Assembly (NCBI RefSeq): GCF_000621625.1
Contig: NZ_JHXV01000005.1
Coordinates: forward strand, 186,001-250,000
Direction: 5' to 3'
Length of the DNA: 64,000 nt
From: Crocinitomix catalasitica ATCC 23190
GTDB taxonomy: Bacteria; Bacteroidota; Bacteroidia; Flavobacteriales_D; Crocinitomicaceae
The notes under the pieces are model-generated. The model was given only the letters and a program-made list of their open reading frames with translations, had not been told where the DNA came from and ran no database searches. Positions 8,314 to 17,395 of the stretch are shown here, piece by piece. Position 1 is the stretch's first letter, and each line of letters opens with the position of its first letter. A program made the translations under genes and the position numbers.

Positions 8314-10005
8314 CTATTTCTTATAAAAAAATTCGTATTCTATAATCGTTTTATTTGCTTTCGCCATAGCCTCTGCTGCGCGTAGTTCAATCCTTCTAAT
8401 TTTACCGCTAATTGTTTTGGGTAATTCAGTTGTAAATTCTATGACCCTAGGCATTTTAAAAGGAGCGATATTTTTTCTAGAATAAGTGAAAATTTCTTCT
8501 GCTAAGGCTTTTGATGGCACTTGATTGGTATTTAAAACGATAAATGCCTTGACTTCATATCCTTTAACAGGATGTGGTGTACCAACAACGGCTGACTCTT
8601 GAACTGACAAATGTTCTAAGAGTACACTTTCAACTTCAAATGGTCCTATTCGATAATCTGATGATTTAATAACATCATCGTCCCTTCCAACAAACCAAAC
8701 ATAACCATCATTGTCTTTATACGCCTTATCTCCAGTGTAGTACAGGTTGTGTTTGAAAACTTTTTCTTTTTTATCAGGATCGCCAAAATAATCTGCAAAA
8801 ATACCGTTTGGCTTGCCTGTATCTGTTCGCACAGTTATATTTCCTTCTTCCAGGTTAGGCAATTCATTGCCTTCATCATCAGCAATTACAATATCATATA
8901 GAAATGTTGGTTTCCCCATACTACCATATTTAACTTCAGTACCTGGTAAATTTGCGACCAAACAAGTACTTTCAGTTTGACCATAACCGTCACGAATGAG
9001 CGTTCCCGTGCCTTTTTTCCAAGCTTCTATCACTTCTGGATTCAAAGGTTCGCCAGCTGAAACACATTGACGTAATTTCAAATCATACGCACTCAAATCT
9101 TCTTGAATTAACAACCTTAAAACAGTAGGAGGGGAGCAAAAAGTAGAAACCGCATGTTTTTCCATTAAAACTAATGCCTCACGGGTATTAAACCTTTTGG
9201 TGCTGTGATATGCGAATATAGTTGCACCAACATTCCACGGCGCAAAAAAACTACTCCAGGCGAATTTAGCCCAGCCTGGTTGTGAAATATTATAATGAAC
9301 GTCACCATGTTTCAAACCAATCCAAGCTGCAGTTGTCATATGACCAATCGGATAACTTAGGTGCGTATGTGTCACGATTTTTGGCATTCCAGTAGTTCCG
9401 GAAGTAAAAAACAAGAATAATGGATCTGTTAAATTAGTGTCGGCAGCTTCTGCCTGATTAGATTCTTTCAAAACATCTGAAAAACTATACCAGCCTTCTC
9501 TTTCACCTTCGACCAGAATTTTTAAATGAATTTTTTTTCCTGTAATAATTTCTGCTTCGTCAATTTTTATTGCATTGTCCAAATCTGCTAGAACAACTTT
9601 TGGCATCAATTTCTCAAAACGGTAAACTAAATCATTTACTCCGAGAATGGTGGCGATAGGAATCAAACGAAAACCTCCTTTTATACCAGCTATCATTGTT
9701 AACCAATTAGCTGAAAGTAGTGGCATTTGAAAAGCAATAATATCTTGTTCTTCAACCCCTTTATTTCTTAAGAAATTCAACATTGAGTTGGAATTCTGCT
9801 TTAATCTTAAAAAGGTGAATTCAATCGTCTCTTTTTCATCCTCCCAGATTAATGCAATATCTTCTGGATGATCTTTGACATTGATATCTTCAAAAACATC
9901 ACGTACCCAATTGAACTTGTTGTTGACATTAATTTCTAAATTTTTTAATTCATCGAATTTATTTTTAGCGATGAGTTCGCGGAATTTCCGATACATTTTT
10001 TGCAT
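8314..10005 (-). CDS. Medium-chain acyl-CoA synthetase-like AMP-dependent ligase
   Basis: A 563-residue cytosolic member of the ANL superfamily, which activates a carboxylic acid as acyl-AMP and then transfers it to CoA. It has the P-loop FFTSGTTGMPKIV (about residue 200), the GYGQTES motif, YTGDxAxxDxDGYxxFVGRxDD, and the C-terminal catalytic lysine in KTISGKIRR. Sequence around ISQPGWAKFAWSSFFAPW resembles ACSM/acetyl-CoA-synthetase-like enzymes, so a short- to medium-chain or branched acid is the likely substrate. Monocistronic between its terminator and a long leader. A methionine at codon 4 is an alternative start. Confidence 0.88.
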   Translation of the reverse strand: MQKMYRKFRELIAKNKFDELKNLEINVNNKFNWVRDVFEDINVKDHPEDIALIWEDEKETIEFTFLRLKQNSNSMLNFLRNKGVEEQDIIAFQMPLLSANWLTMIAGIKGGFRLIPIATILGVNDLVYRFEKLMPKVVLADLDNAIKIDEAEIITGKKIHLKILVEGEREGWYSFSDVLKESNQAEAADTNLTDPLFLFFTSGTTGMPKIVTHTHLSYPIGHMTTAAWIGLKHGDVHYNISQPGWAKFAWSSFFAPWNVGATIFAYHSTKRFNTREALVLMEKHAVSTFCSPPTVLRLLIQEDLSAYDLKLRQCVSAGEPLNPEVIEAWKKGTGTLIRDGYGQTESTCLVANLPGTEVKYGSMGKPTFLYDIVIADDEGNELPNLEEGNITVRTDTGKPNGIFADYFGDPDKKEKVFKHNLYYTGDKAYKDNDGYVWFVGRDDDVIKSSDYRIGPFEVESVLLEHLSVQESAVVGTPHPVKGYEVKAFIVLNTNQVPSKALAEEIFTYSRKNIAPFKMPRVIEFTTELPKTISGKIRRIELRAAEAMAKANKTIIEYEFFYKK

Positions 10006-10470
10006 AGTTAAGTTATTATTTGGGTGCTACTTGCTTGTTTATTCAGTTTTTAAGACAGTTTTAAGAAAAGACATAGTCAAAATAACGATTATATTTTATC
10101 ACAACTTCTATAAATTTAACATTTATTGCAAAAAAATTAATACTATTTTTTTGTTAAATATTTCAAATTAAATGAGATTAAAAATTCTAGCCCTACTTAT
10201 AAAATCCCGGCAAAATAGAATCGAAAAAGATAGTCTTTAAGAAAGTTTTTAATGACTTTAAAATTTCAATCTCCCGACCTAAACATTTATAGTCAATTCA
10301 TAAATATGTAAGGATCTGATTTTTAAATCGACTTAAGATTTGGCATATGTTTTATAATAAATAACCAACATATTCTGATGCTTAATACAATCCTACCTGA
10401 CATTCCGTGATATTCGTAAATGTGAATTAAAAATGTTATACGATAAGGAACGATTGAATTCGAAATAATT
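10006..10470. other. Divergent intergenic region, no gene seen
   Basis: AT-rich 465-base stretch between the leftward acyl-CoA synthetase and the rightward gene at 10471. No convincing ORF with codon bias, RNA gene or strong hairpin; promoters of both flanking genes must lie here. It contains AAAATCCCGGCA (about 10202), also seen inside the hairpin at 17269-17316. Confidence 0.5.
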
Positions 10471-11220
10471 ATGAAAAACACAATAAAAGAATTACACCAA
10501 GCGGCACAATATTTAGCGGCAGCGGGAATTAGTTTTCTTGACAAACAAGCAGATGATAGCCATACAAACGTAGGCTGGAATTCTAATAAAAACAGAATGG
10601 AAACACATGTTTTTGGAGCTCAAAATCAATTGGCTATAAATCTAAATTCTGGTAATATAGAATGGCTTAAAAACGGTGCTGTGAGTAGTGAAGCGAGCAT
10701 CAATTCGAATAGCCATAATGAAATTGTTCATTGGATTAAGGAACAAGCTAAGGAAAATAAGATTTCAAATTCTATTAGTTATAATTTTCATTACAAATTA
10801 CCTTATGATGATATGATCAATGATTATCAATTTTCATTATCTACCGAAAAGTTAAAGAAAATCGCAAAAGAATTGAGTAAAGCACAAAATGCATTCGAAC
10901 AGTTTTTAGAAAATGAAAAATTAGATTCACCAATAAGAATTTGGCCACATCATTTTGATTTAGGTATTTATGCAAAGTTAGAAACAGAAAACACCTTTAT
11001 GGGTGCAGGCATAGCAATTCCAGACACCTTAGTTGATGACTTCTACTTTTATGCATCTGGCTATAAAAATGGAGCAGCAATTGTAACAAAAACCTTTGAA
11101 GAAATGGAAGTTGGTAATTGGCGAACAGATTGGAATGGTGCTACAATAGCTGCTACGAACTTAGATGATAAAACCGCATTGACTTTTTTGACTGAAGCAA
11201 AAAATAAATTTGACCAATGA
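10471..11220 (+). CDS. Uncharacterised protein with WPHHFDLG motif
   Basis: A 249-residue soluble protein without signal peptide or membrane helix. The central RIWPHHFDLGIYAKLE, followed by a glycine- and aromatic-rich segment (GAGIAIPD, FYFYASGYKNG), is reminiscent of DUF5996-type proteins with a WPxHFD motif; the histidines and aspartate could be a catalytic or metal site. I cannot assign a function. No RBS-like motif beyond an A-rich leader. It stands alone between intergenic regions, so it gives no pathway hint. Confidence 0.7.
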   Translation: MKNTIKELHQAAQYLAAAGISFLDKQADDSHTNVGWNSNKNRMETHVFGAQNQLAINLNSGNIEWLKNGAVSSEASINSNSHNEIVHWIKEQAKENKISNSISYNFHYKLPYDDMINDYQFSLSTEKLKKIAKELSKAQNAFEQFLENEKLDSPIRIWPHHFDLGIYAKLETENTFMGAGIAIPDTLVDDFYFYASGYKNGAAIVTKTFEEMEVGNWRTDWNGATIAATNLDDKTALTFLTEAKNKFDQ

Positions 11221-11362
11221 TCATTCGTTACATCAGTTTCTTATTGATTCTGCAATCATTCAAAAGAGTTTGATTCTTTGATTAATTAGCATAAATATAT
11301 AACGCTTTTTAAGCTAATATTCTTCTGGCACATTATTACTGTTACTACTATAATTCTAACTA

Positions 11363-11394
11363 TTTGCAGTTTACCTGGAATTAAACTAAATTTG
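11363..11394 (+). promoter_or_regulatory. Bacteroidota-type promoter for the 1487-residue secreted protein
   Basis: TTTG at 11363-11366, a 20-base spacer, and TAAATTTG at 11387-11394 (consensus TAnnTTTG). The predicted start point is about 20 bases before the ATG at 11421. Confidence 0.7.
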
Positions 11395-11420
11395 AGGTAA
11401 TTACCTAACTTTTACTCTTT

Positions 11421-14400
11421 ATGCGGTTCTATTTAATTGTTTTGGTCACTCTCTTGAATTCATTCTATTCTTTCGGTCAGTTTGGACCAGATATAGAGCT
11501 AACAAAAAGTATGGCTGGGGCTGCAAGGTCGGCGGCATTGGATTATGATTCTGACGGGGACGATGATATTTTTGTATTTTCTAATGATGACAATAAATTT
11601 AGTTGTTTTGAAAATATCGATGGAGAAATTTTTTCTGAACAAATTACATTATCTATTACGGATAGACCGGTATCGGATATAAAGGTTTACGATTTCGACA
11701 ATGACGGATTAGAAGATATTATCGGATATACTAGCCCTAATTTTGTATGGTTTAAGAATAATGGAGATGGTAGTTTTGAGCAAGAATCACTCCCGACAAC
11801 TCATTATGGTCCAAGAATTATGTCTTATGATATCTTTGATGTAAACGGTGATGAATTGGGAGATTTAGTGGTACTGGGTACATTAACTTTAACCTTACAA
11901 ATAAATTTAGGAGGTGGTCTATTTTCTGATAAGATTATTATCGAAGATGATTATTTGAGACGTGTCTATTCACAAATAAGTTCAGCGGATATTGACGGTG
12001 ATGGTAATCTAGATTTTATGGTGACAACAATGGAAGAAGATGGTGATTCTACGATGATTAGCTGGTATCAGAATATTGATGGAGAATTTCCTGAAGCTAA
12101 TGAGATCATGTATGATAGAGGCTGGTATAGGTCTATTGAGATAATTGATTTTGATGAGGATGGAGACTTGGATTTAGTAACCTGCAATATTTTTGCGCCT
12201 AGCAAACTGGTCTGGTTCGAGAATCTAGATGGTGCAGGAACTTATAGCGATGAAATTTTGATCTCAGATAGTTTTAGTTTTTCTAATATAATTGGCTTTA
12301 ATATTATTGACATAGATCAAGATGGTGATTTTGACTTTATAATATTTGGTGATTCTGGATTTCTCAGTCCTAGTGTTACGGTTTATTGTGAAAACATCAG
12401 CGGTGAATTAGGTGATGAACAGCCTCTTGAAGATTTTGGTAATGCTAGTCTAATTTCGTTCTCAAATGACCTCAATGGTGATTTATATCCTGAATTAATA
12501 TATGGGTTAGGCGCAGAAGTTAATATTTTAACTAATGATGCAGGCACTCTTGCTGAGTTGCGAAAACTGCATACATATTATAAATTTAGGGTCCCAACAA
12601 ACTTGATTGAAATGGATGTGGACAATGATGGTGATTTCGATATAATTGCAAAATCTTATGCTGATAGCGCAATTGCATGGTTTGAGAAAGAAGAAGGAAT
12701 TGGGTTTGGTGAATATCATAAAATTGATAGTAATGCTGTGGGAATTGTGTCAATGTTCACTGGAGATATCGATAATGACGGAATAGAAGATATAGTATAT
12801 GCTTCAGAAACTGAGAATGAAATTTATTGGAAAAAGAATCTAGGTGGAGGATTATTCGAACCAAGAATTATTGTGACTACCGATGTGATGGAACCTCAAT
12901 GTGTAATTGTATTTGATGTAGACGATGATGGTGATTTAGATATTGTTTCTGCTTCAGTAGGAGATGATAAAATTGCCTGGTACGCAAATGATGGTTCTGG
13001 TACTTTTGGTCCACAGATTATTATTTCAACATCGATAAGGGAGCCTCTTTTGATAAGGTCTACTGATATTGATATGGATGGTAAAAATGATATTCTTTGC
13101 ATTTCTAATGAAGATGAAAAATTAGCTTGGTATAAAAATTTAGATGGTGTTTTTTCACTAGAAATAAACCTTTCTGATGATATAGATAGTTTTTTTGATT
13201 TTTGGGTTGAAGATTTGGATGGTGATGATGATATTGACATAATCGTATCATCATTTAATAACATATCTTGGTACGAAAATAATGACGATGGTAGTTTTTT
13301 AGAACCAAAAGAAATTTATGCTGAGGGAAATAATTTTAGAAACGTTTATGCTTGTGATATAGATCTAGATGGTGATAAAGACGTTCTTTACTATAAATCA
13401 TCTTCTACTTTAGGTGTCTGTTTAAATTTGGGTAACGAAAGTTTTGCCCCAGGATTTAAAATCAAATCTAATCGTGCATCTAGTATCGTATTTTCAGATT
13501 TAGATAATGATACAGATTTTGATATAATCTATTCCGATTTTAGTTCTGATCAAATCAATTTAATAGAAAATTATTATCGAGATCCATTTCAAGTAAGAGG
13601 TGATTGTTATGTTGATGCGAATAACAACGGTTTTCGTGACAGTTTAGAAGTCGGTGTAAATTTTGGTGAAGTTTTTTCTACGCCAGAAACTTTTTTTTCA
13701 TTTGCCCATTCTGACGGAAAATATTTTGTGAATTTTGATAGTGAAATAGTTGATTCTTATATTATAGAACCTACAGTACCTGACCTTTGGAGTCTCAGTT
13801 CTGATTCGGCTGTTTATAATGTTTACGTTGATGAGGACTTTATATACCGGGATAGTTTGGATTTTGGTTTTTATCCTGAAATTATTTTGGATACACTTTC
13901 GAACGATATAACCGGCGGCTTCCCAAGGTGCAATACTGTCATTAATTATTGGTTGACTATTAAAAACGAAGGAACCACTGTTCCATCAGGAATTGCACAT
14001 TTGATTTTAGATGATGACATCAGTTTTGTTGATTCGGAATTGGCTCCAGACTCTATTGTAGGACAAAATATTTATTGGTCTTATGATAGCTTGAATTATT
14101 TTGATGATTTTCAAATTGTAACCAGTGTTGAAATGCCTTCTTTTCTAGCTATGGGCGATACCCTGATGAGTGTTTTTATAGCTTCTGCAGACTCATTAGG
14201 ACGTCCTGTTTTTGAAACTTTTGACACTTTAAATCAGGTCTTAGTTTGTGCTTACGATCCCAATGATAAAATGGCTGAACCAGCAGGAATTGATAGTTTG
14301 GGTTATATTCCAACTTTTGTTGACCAAATTGATTATACCATTAGGTTTCAAAATACAGGGAATGACACCGCAGTTCAAGTTCGAATTGAGGATCAGTTAG

Positions 14401-15884
14401 ATTCTAATTTGAATTGGTTGTCAATTGAGCCCATTTCGTCAAGTCATAATATGAGTATTCGGATTGATCCAGGTGGTAAAGTCGAATTCTTCTTTAAAGA
14501 CATTATGTTGCCCGATAGTAATGTGAATGAATTAAAAAGTCATGGCTTTGTAAAATATCGTATTTATTTAGCTGAAGAATTAGAAAGAGGAACGGAGATC
14601 AACAATACCGCAGAAATCTATTTTGATTTTAATCCTCCAATCATCACAAATACAAAAATTCATACTCTATATGATTGTAATGACATTATGGAAAGTCTTG
14701 AATTTTCCTCTTTCACTTGTGAAAACAACTATTTAGAAGCGAGCTTAGCCTTTATCCCTCCAAATACGGATATTAGCTGGAATATTGACGATATTCGACT
14801 ATTCGAAGGAGGAACATTAAATTGGCTTGCTGATACTTCAGGTAATTTCGAAATAAACCTTTCAATAAGTACAGATTTTTGTGAAGTCGATTCCATTTTT
14901 TCGATAGAAGTAAGTCCTGTATTTATAACAAAACTCGATACGATGTTCATTTGCCCAGGTGATAGCATCTTAATCTTTGATAATTACGAAACTGAAATCG
15001 GCACATATAGTAATCCCTTAACAACCTTTGCGGGATGTGATTCGACGGTTGTGACGTATTTAATGTTAAACGATGTTTACACGAGCAGACAATACACCTA
15101 TTTTTGTGAAGGAGATAGTGTCTTTTTGTTTGGTGAGTACATCGACAATATCGGCTTATATAGAGACACTTTATCAACTGAACATGGCTGTGACTCAATT
15201 ATAATTACCAATGTCACTAAAGAGGATATTTCGATATTGACTGAAACAGTAACGATATGTCCAGATGAATCAATATTTTTATATGGTGAATACAGAACGT
15301 TAAGGGGCGTTTATTCCGACACGCTTTCAACTTTTGATACTGGTTGCGATTCTATTTTAAAGACGATTCTAAGACATTGGAACGTTGCTAGTGTATACAT
15401 CTATCCCTTTACAGATGAAACAATATGTGAAATACACGGCTCACTGCCAATTAGCGGTTCTCCAAGTGGAGGATCCTTTTATGGCCCAGGTGTGAGTGGT
15501 GAAGATTTTTCACCAAGTATTGCAGGAGTAGGGGAACATACTATTTATTATCAATACGAGGATGACAATGGATGTTCAAAAACGGATTCAATGATAGTTA
15601 CAGTTGAAAGTTGCTTAGGAATAACCAATAATTCTAGCCTTAATTTTCAAATTTATCCGAACCCAAGTAAAGGTAGCTTCACAATTAAATCACCTGAAAA
15701 TATAGCAGATCAATATCTTATTCAAATTCATGATATTAGCGGGAAATCTGTTTATTCAGAAAGCATCTTCAATGAAGGAAAATTAACAGTGAATACTAAA
15801 AATTGGAGTTCAGGATTGTATATTATAAAAATACAAATAACTGATCATACGCTTGTATTTACAGATAAATTGGTCGTAGAATAA
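11421..15884 (+). CDS. Large T9SS-secreted FG-GAP repeat protein
   Basis: A 1487-residue cell-surface protein. After a signal peptide (residues 1-19), residues 25-720 carry many FG-GAP/VCBS blades with DxDxDGDxD loops, each followed by a WY(E/K)N-type strand, predicting calcium-rich beta-propellers. A dockerin-like DANNNGFRD loop follows, then a DUF7619-type domain beginning at CAYDPNDK (about residue 950), which is common in Bacteroidota exoproteins. Next come three repeats of the form ICPGDS...G.Y.(N/D)(T/P)L....GCDS, and finally a T9SS type A sorting domain from IYPNPSKGSF to the end. It has its own promoter. The binding partner or substrate is unknown; no hydrolase domain was recognised. 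Confidence 0.92.
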   Translation: MRFYLIVLVTLLNSFYSFGQFGPDIELTKSMAGAARSAALDYDSDGDDDIFVFSNDDNKFSCFENIDGEIFSEQITLSITDRPVSDIKVYDFDNDGLEDIIGYTSPNFVWFKNNGDGSFEQESLPTTHYGPRIMSYDIFDVNGDELGDLVVLGTLTLTLQINLGGGLFSDKIIIEDDYLRRVYSQISSADIDGDGNLDFMVTTMEEDGDSTMISWYQNIDGEFPEANEIMYDRGWYRSIEIIDFDEDGDLDLVTCNIFAPSKLVWFENLDGAGTYSDEILISDSFSFSNIIGFNIIDIDQDGDFDFIIFGDSGFLSPSVTVYCENISGELGDEQPLEDFGNASLISFSNDLNGDLYPELIYGLGAEVNILTNDAGTLAELRKLHTYYKFRVPTNLIEMDVDNDGDFDIIAKSYADSAIAWFEKEEGIGFGEYHKIDSNAVGIVSMFTGDIDNDGIEDIVYASETENEIYWKKNLGGGLFEPRIIVTTDVMEPQCVIVFDVDDDGDLDIVSASVGDDKIAWYANDGSGTFGPQIIISTSIREPLLIRSTDIDMDGKNDILCISNEDEKLAWYKNLDGVFSLEINLSDDIDSFFDFWVEDLDGDDDIDIIVSSFNNISWYENNDDGSFLEPKEIYAEGNNFRNVYACDIDLDGDKDVLYYKSSSTLGVCLNLGNESFAPGFKIKSNRASSIVFSDLDNDTDFDIIYSDFSSDQINLIENYYRDPFQVRGDCYVDANNNGFRDSLEVGVNFGEVFSTPETFFSFAHSDGKYFVNFDSEIVDSYIIEPTVPDLWSLSSDSAVYNVYVDEDFIYRDSLDFGFYPEIILDTLSNDITGGFPRCNTVINYWLTIKNEGTTVPSGIAHLILDDDISFVDSELAPDSIVGQNIYWSYDSLNYFDDFQIVTSVEMPSFLAMGDTLMSVFIASADSLGRPVFETFDTLNQVLVCAYDPNDKMAEPAGIDSLGYIPTFVDQIDYTIRFQNTGNDTAVQVRIEDQLDSNLNWLSIEPISSSHNMSIRIDPGGKVEFFFKDIMLPDSNVNELKSHGFVKYRIYLAEELERGTEINNTAEIYFDFNPPIITNTKIHTLYDCNDIMESLEFSSFTCENNYLEASLAFIPPNTDISWNIDDIRLFEGGTLNWLADTSGNFEINLSISTDFCEVDSIFSIEVSPVFITKLDTMFICPGDSILIFDNYETEIGTYSNPLTTFAGCDSTVVTYLMLNDVYTSRQYTYFCEGDSVFLFGEYIDNIGLYRDTLSTEHGCDSIIITNVTKEDISILTETVTICPDESIFLYGEYRTLRGVYSDTLSTFDTGCDSILKTILRHWNVASVYIYPFTDETICEIHGSLPISGSPSGGSFYGPGVSGEDFSPSIAGVGEHTIYYQYEDDNGCSKTDSMIVTVESCLGITNNSSLNFQIYPNPSKGSFTIKSPENIADQYLIQIHDISGKSVYSESIFNEGKLTVNTKNWSSGLYIIKIQITDHTLVFTDKLVVE

Positions 15885-16265
15885 CAAGCTTCTACTTTAT
15901 ATGTTCTTGAGACTAAGTCAATTTTATATTTAAGTTAGTCTAGTAAGCATTTGTATCATAACGATAACAGAAAAATTGATCCTTCGTAAGGACTAATAAA
16001 CCATCATTATTAAATTCTAAAAAAGGGGTATTTCCTCTTTTGTAACATTTATTCGTTTCAGATATTTGTAATCAACTAAACAGTAGATCTATGCGTATTA
16101 TATATTTTGTAATTAGAATTAACGTTATGCTACGTAAGATTGTTAATTGTGGAATAATTTAATATTTGATTGCTTCATTCTTTTAATTAGCATGAATGTC
16201 TAAAAAAGCCCTCCAAATTGAAAGGCTTATATATTATCAACGTTTATTTAGTTAAAATCAATACT
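15885..16265. other. Intergenic region, no gene seen
   Basis: AT-rich stretch after the large secreted protein. It holds a weak hairpin at 15912-15943 (AGACTAA / TTAGTCT, long loop, no T-run) and another near 16207-16231 (AGCC/GGCT). Neither is a convincing terminator. No coding-like ORF. Confidence 0.5.
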
Positions 16266-16710
16266 TCACAAATTTTTCTTGAGAATACATATTGTTTGAT
16301 AATATATCGACCAGTTAAATACCTCGTTAAAAATCATTAAAGAGTAGGGGAATGTTACAGCTTCATCAGCTGTGAAGATAATGTCTATTTTTCCCATTCG
16401 TTCGAAAAAAACTCACCTTCAATTTCAGGTTCAGGCGTATCTAAAATAGGTGCAGAACCTGTTTGTACGATTGGCATTATTGACAGATTGACACAAAAGC
16501 CATCACATTTATATCTATGTCCAATATTTTCAGTACCATTAGTAATCTAAAACAATATTTCATATTTATTTCCGATTACCATGGCATCATGGAGTTCAAC
16601 CATAATATATTCCCAAATTTCCGAACCATTATTAGAATTCTGACAACCCAAAAAAAAGCATAATTGCACTGCCTTTATATGGATCTAAGTCTGCAATTAA
16701 GTTTGGATTT
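16266..16710 (-). pseudogene. Decayed secreted/OmpA-type protein remnant with two frameshifts and a stop
   Basis: Read leftward, three frames join into one protein-like sequence: NPNLIADLDPYKGSAIMLFFG, then a shift at an eight-base A-run (16650-16657) into GSEIWEYIMVELHDAMVIGNKYEILF, an in-frame TAG at 16547-16549, VNLSIMPIVQTGSAPILDTP...EWEK, a second shift at 16385-16390, and IDIIFTADEAVTF, ending at TGA 16266-16268. The pattern EYIxVELxxxLxxGxxY...PxxxTP...W matches a beta-sandwich module common at the N-terminus of Bacteroidota OmpA-family and T9SS cargo proteins. The rest of the gene is missing. Homopolymer sequencing error cannot explain all three lesions. Confidence 0.6.
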
Positions 16711-17395
16711 CACTACCATAAACGGAGAATCTCACGCAATATTGATAGTTTTTAAGTTAACAATTGATTCAAAAACATAGTTCGACACCTTAATAACAAA
16801 CTGTTTATTAAATAATTAACATTATATCTGAATAGATCTAATGAATGTGTCGATGTTCAAATTATTATTTAAATCAGTCTGAAGTTAAATTAATTTTAGA
16901 ATTAATTTAACACAATTTAAGTAGATATAAAATTTATTACATGACATCTATATGAATCAAATTATTTTTATAAAAAAAGGGGTTTTTCCTGTATGGAATT
17001 AGTGTTTTTCCTCTTTTTATTCCTTTGGATAGTTCTGATATTTGTCTCGAACAAAATTATAAGTCTTATGAGAATTATCTATTATGTGATGAGAATGAGC
17101 TGTATTAAAAGAAAGATTACCAGCTTAGATATGGATCTAGTTTAAGATTATTATATTATTCTTATAATATATATTATGTTAAATAGAATAATGTAAAACA
17201 ACAAATTTGTAATAAACCCTAACTCGAAAAAGTTCAATTTCATCGCTACTTTGATAATTGAGCCATATAGAATCCCGGCGCTCCCCCTTGTAAATCGAGA
17301 TGCCGGGATTTTACTTTTTTGACCTAAGAAATAAGGAATTATAATAATCCCAATCACATAAAAGACTATCATTTATTTGAGAGCCCTATTGCTAA
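16711..17395. other. Gene-poor region with one strong hairpin
   Basis: Very AT-rich. An open frame at 17151-17372 on the minus strand reads through a hairpin and shows low-complexity Ile/Phe/Tyr codons, so it is not called as a gene. The only clear structure is the hairpin at 17269-17316. It may be degraded DNA continuing the remnant at 16266-16710. Confidence 0.5.
17269..17316 (+). terminator. GC-rich hairpin followed by T-rich tail, possible orphan terminator
   Basis: Arms AATCCCGGC and GCCGGGATT enclose a loop of about 22 bases and are followed by TTACTTTTTT. It would terminate rightward transcripts, yet no rightward gene precedes it closely, so it may belong to a lost gene or a small RNA. 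Confidence 0.5.

Noticed and set aside
9875-10171. 98-codon open frame on the plus strand upstream of the 10471 gene
   Set aside because: Its first half is antisense to the acyl-CoA synthetase start and the rest is low-complexity AT-rich sequence.
17151-17372. Hydrophobic 73-codon open frame on the minus strand
   Set aside because: It reads through a terminator-like hairpin, consists mainly of Ile/Phe/Tyr codons from AT-rich DNA, and has no leader or homolog pattern.
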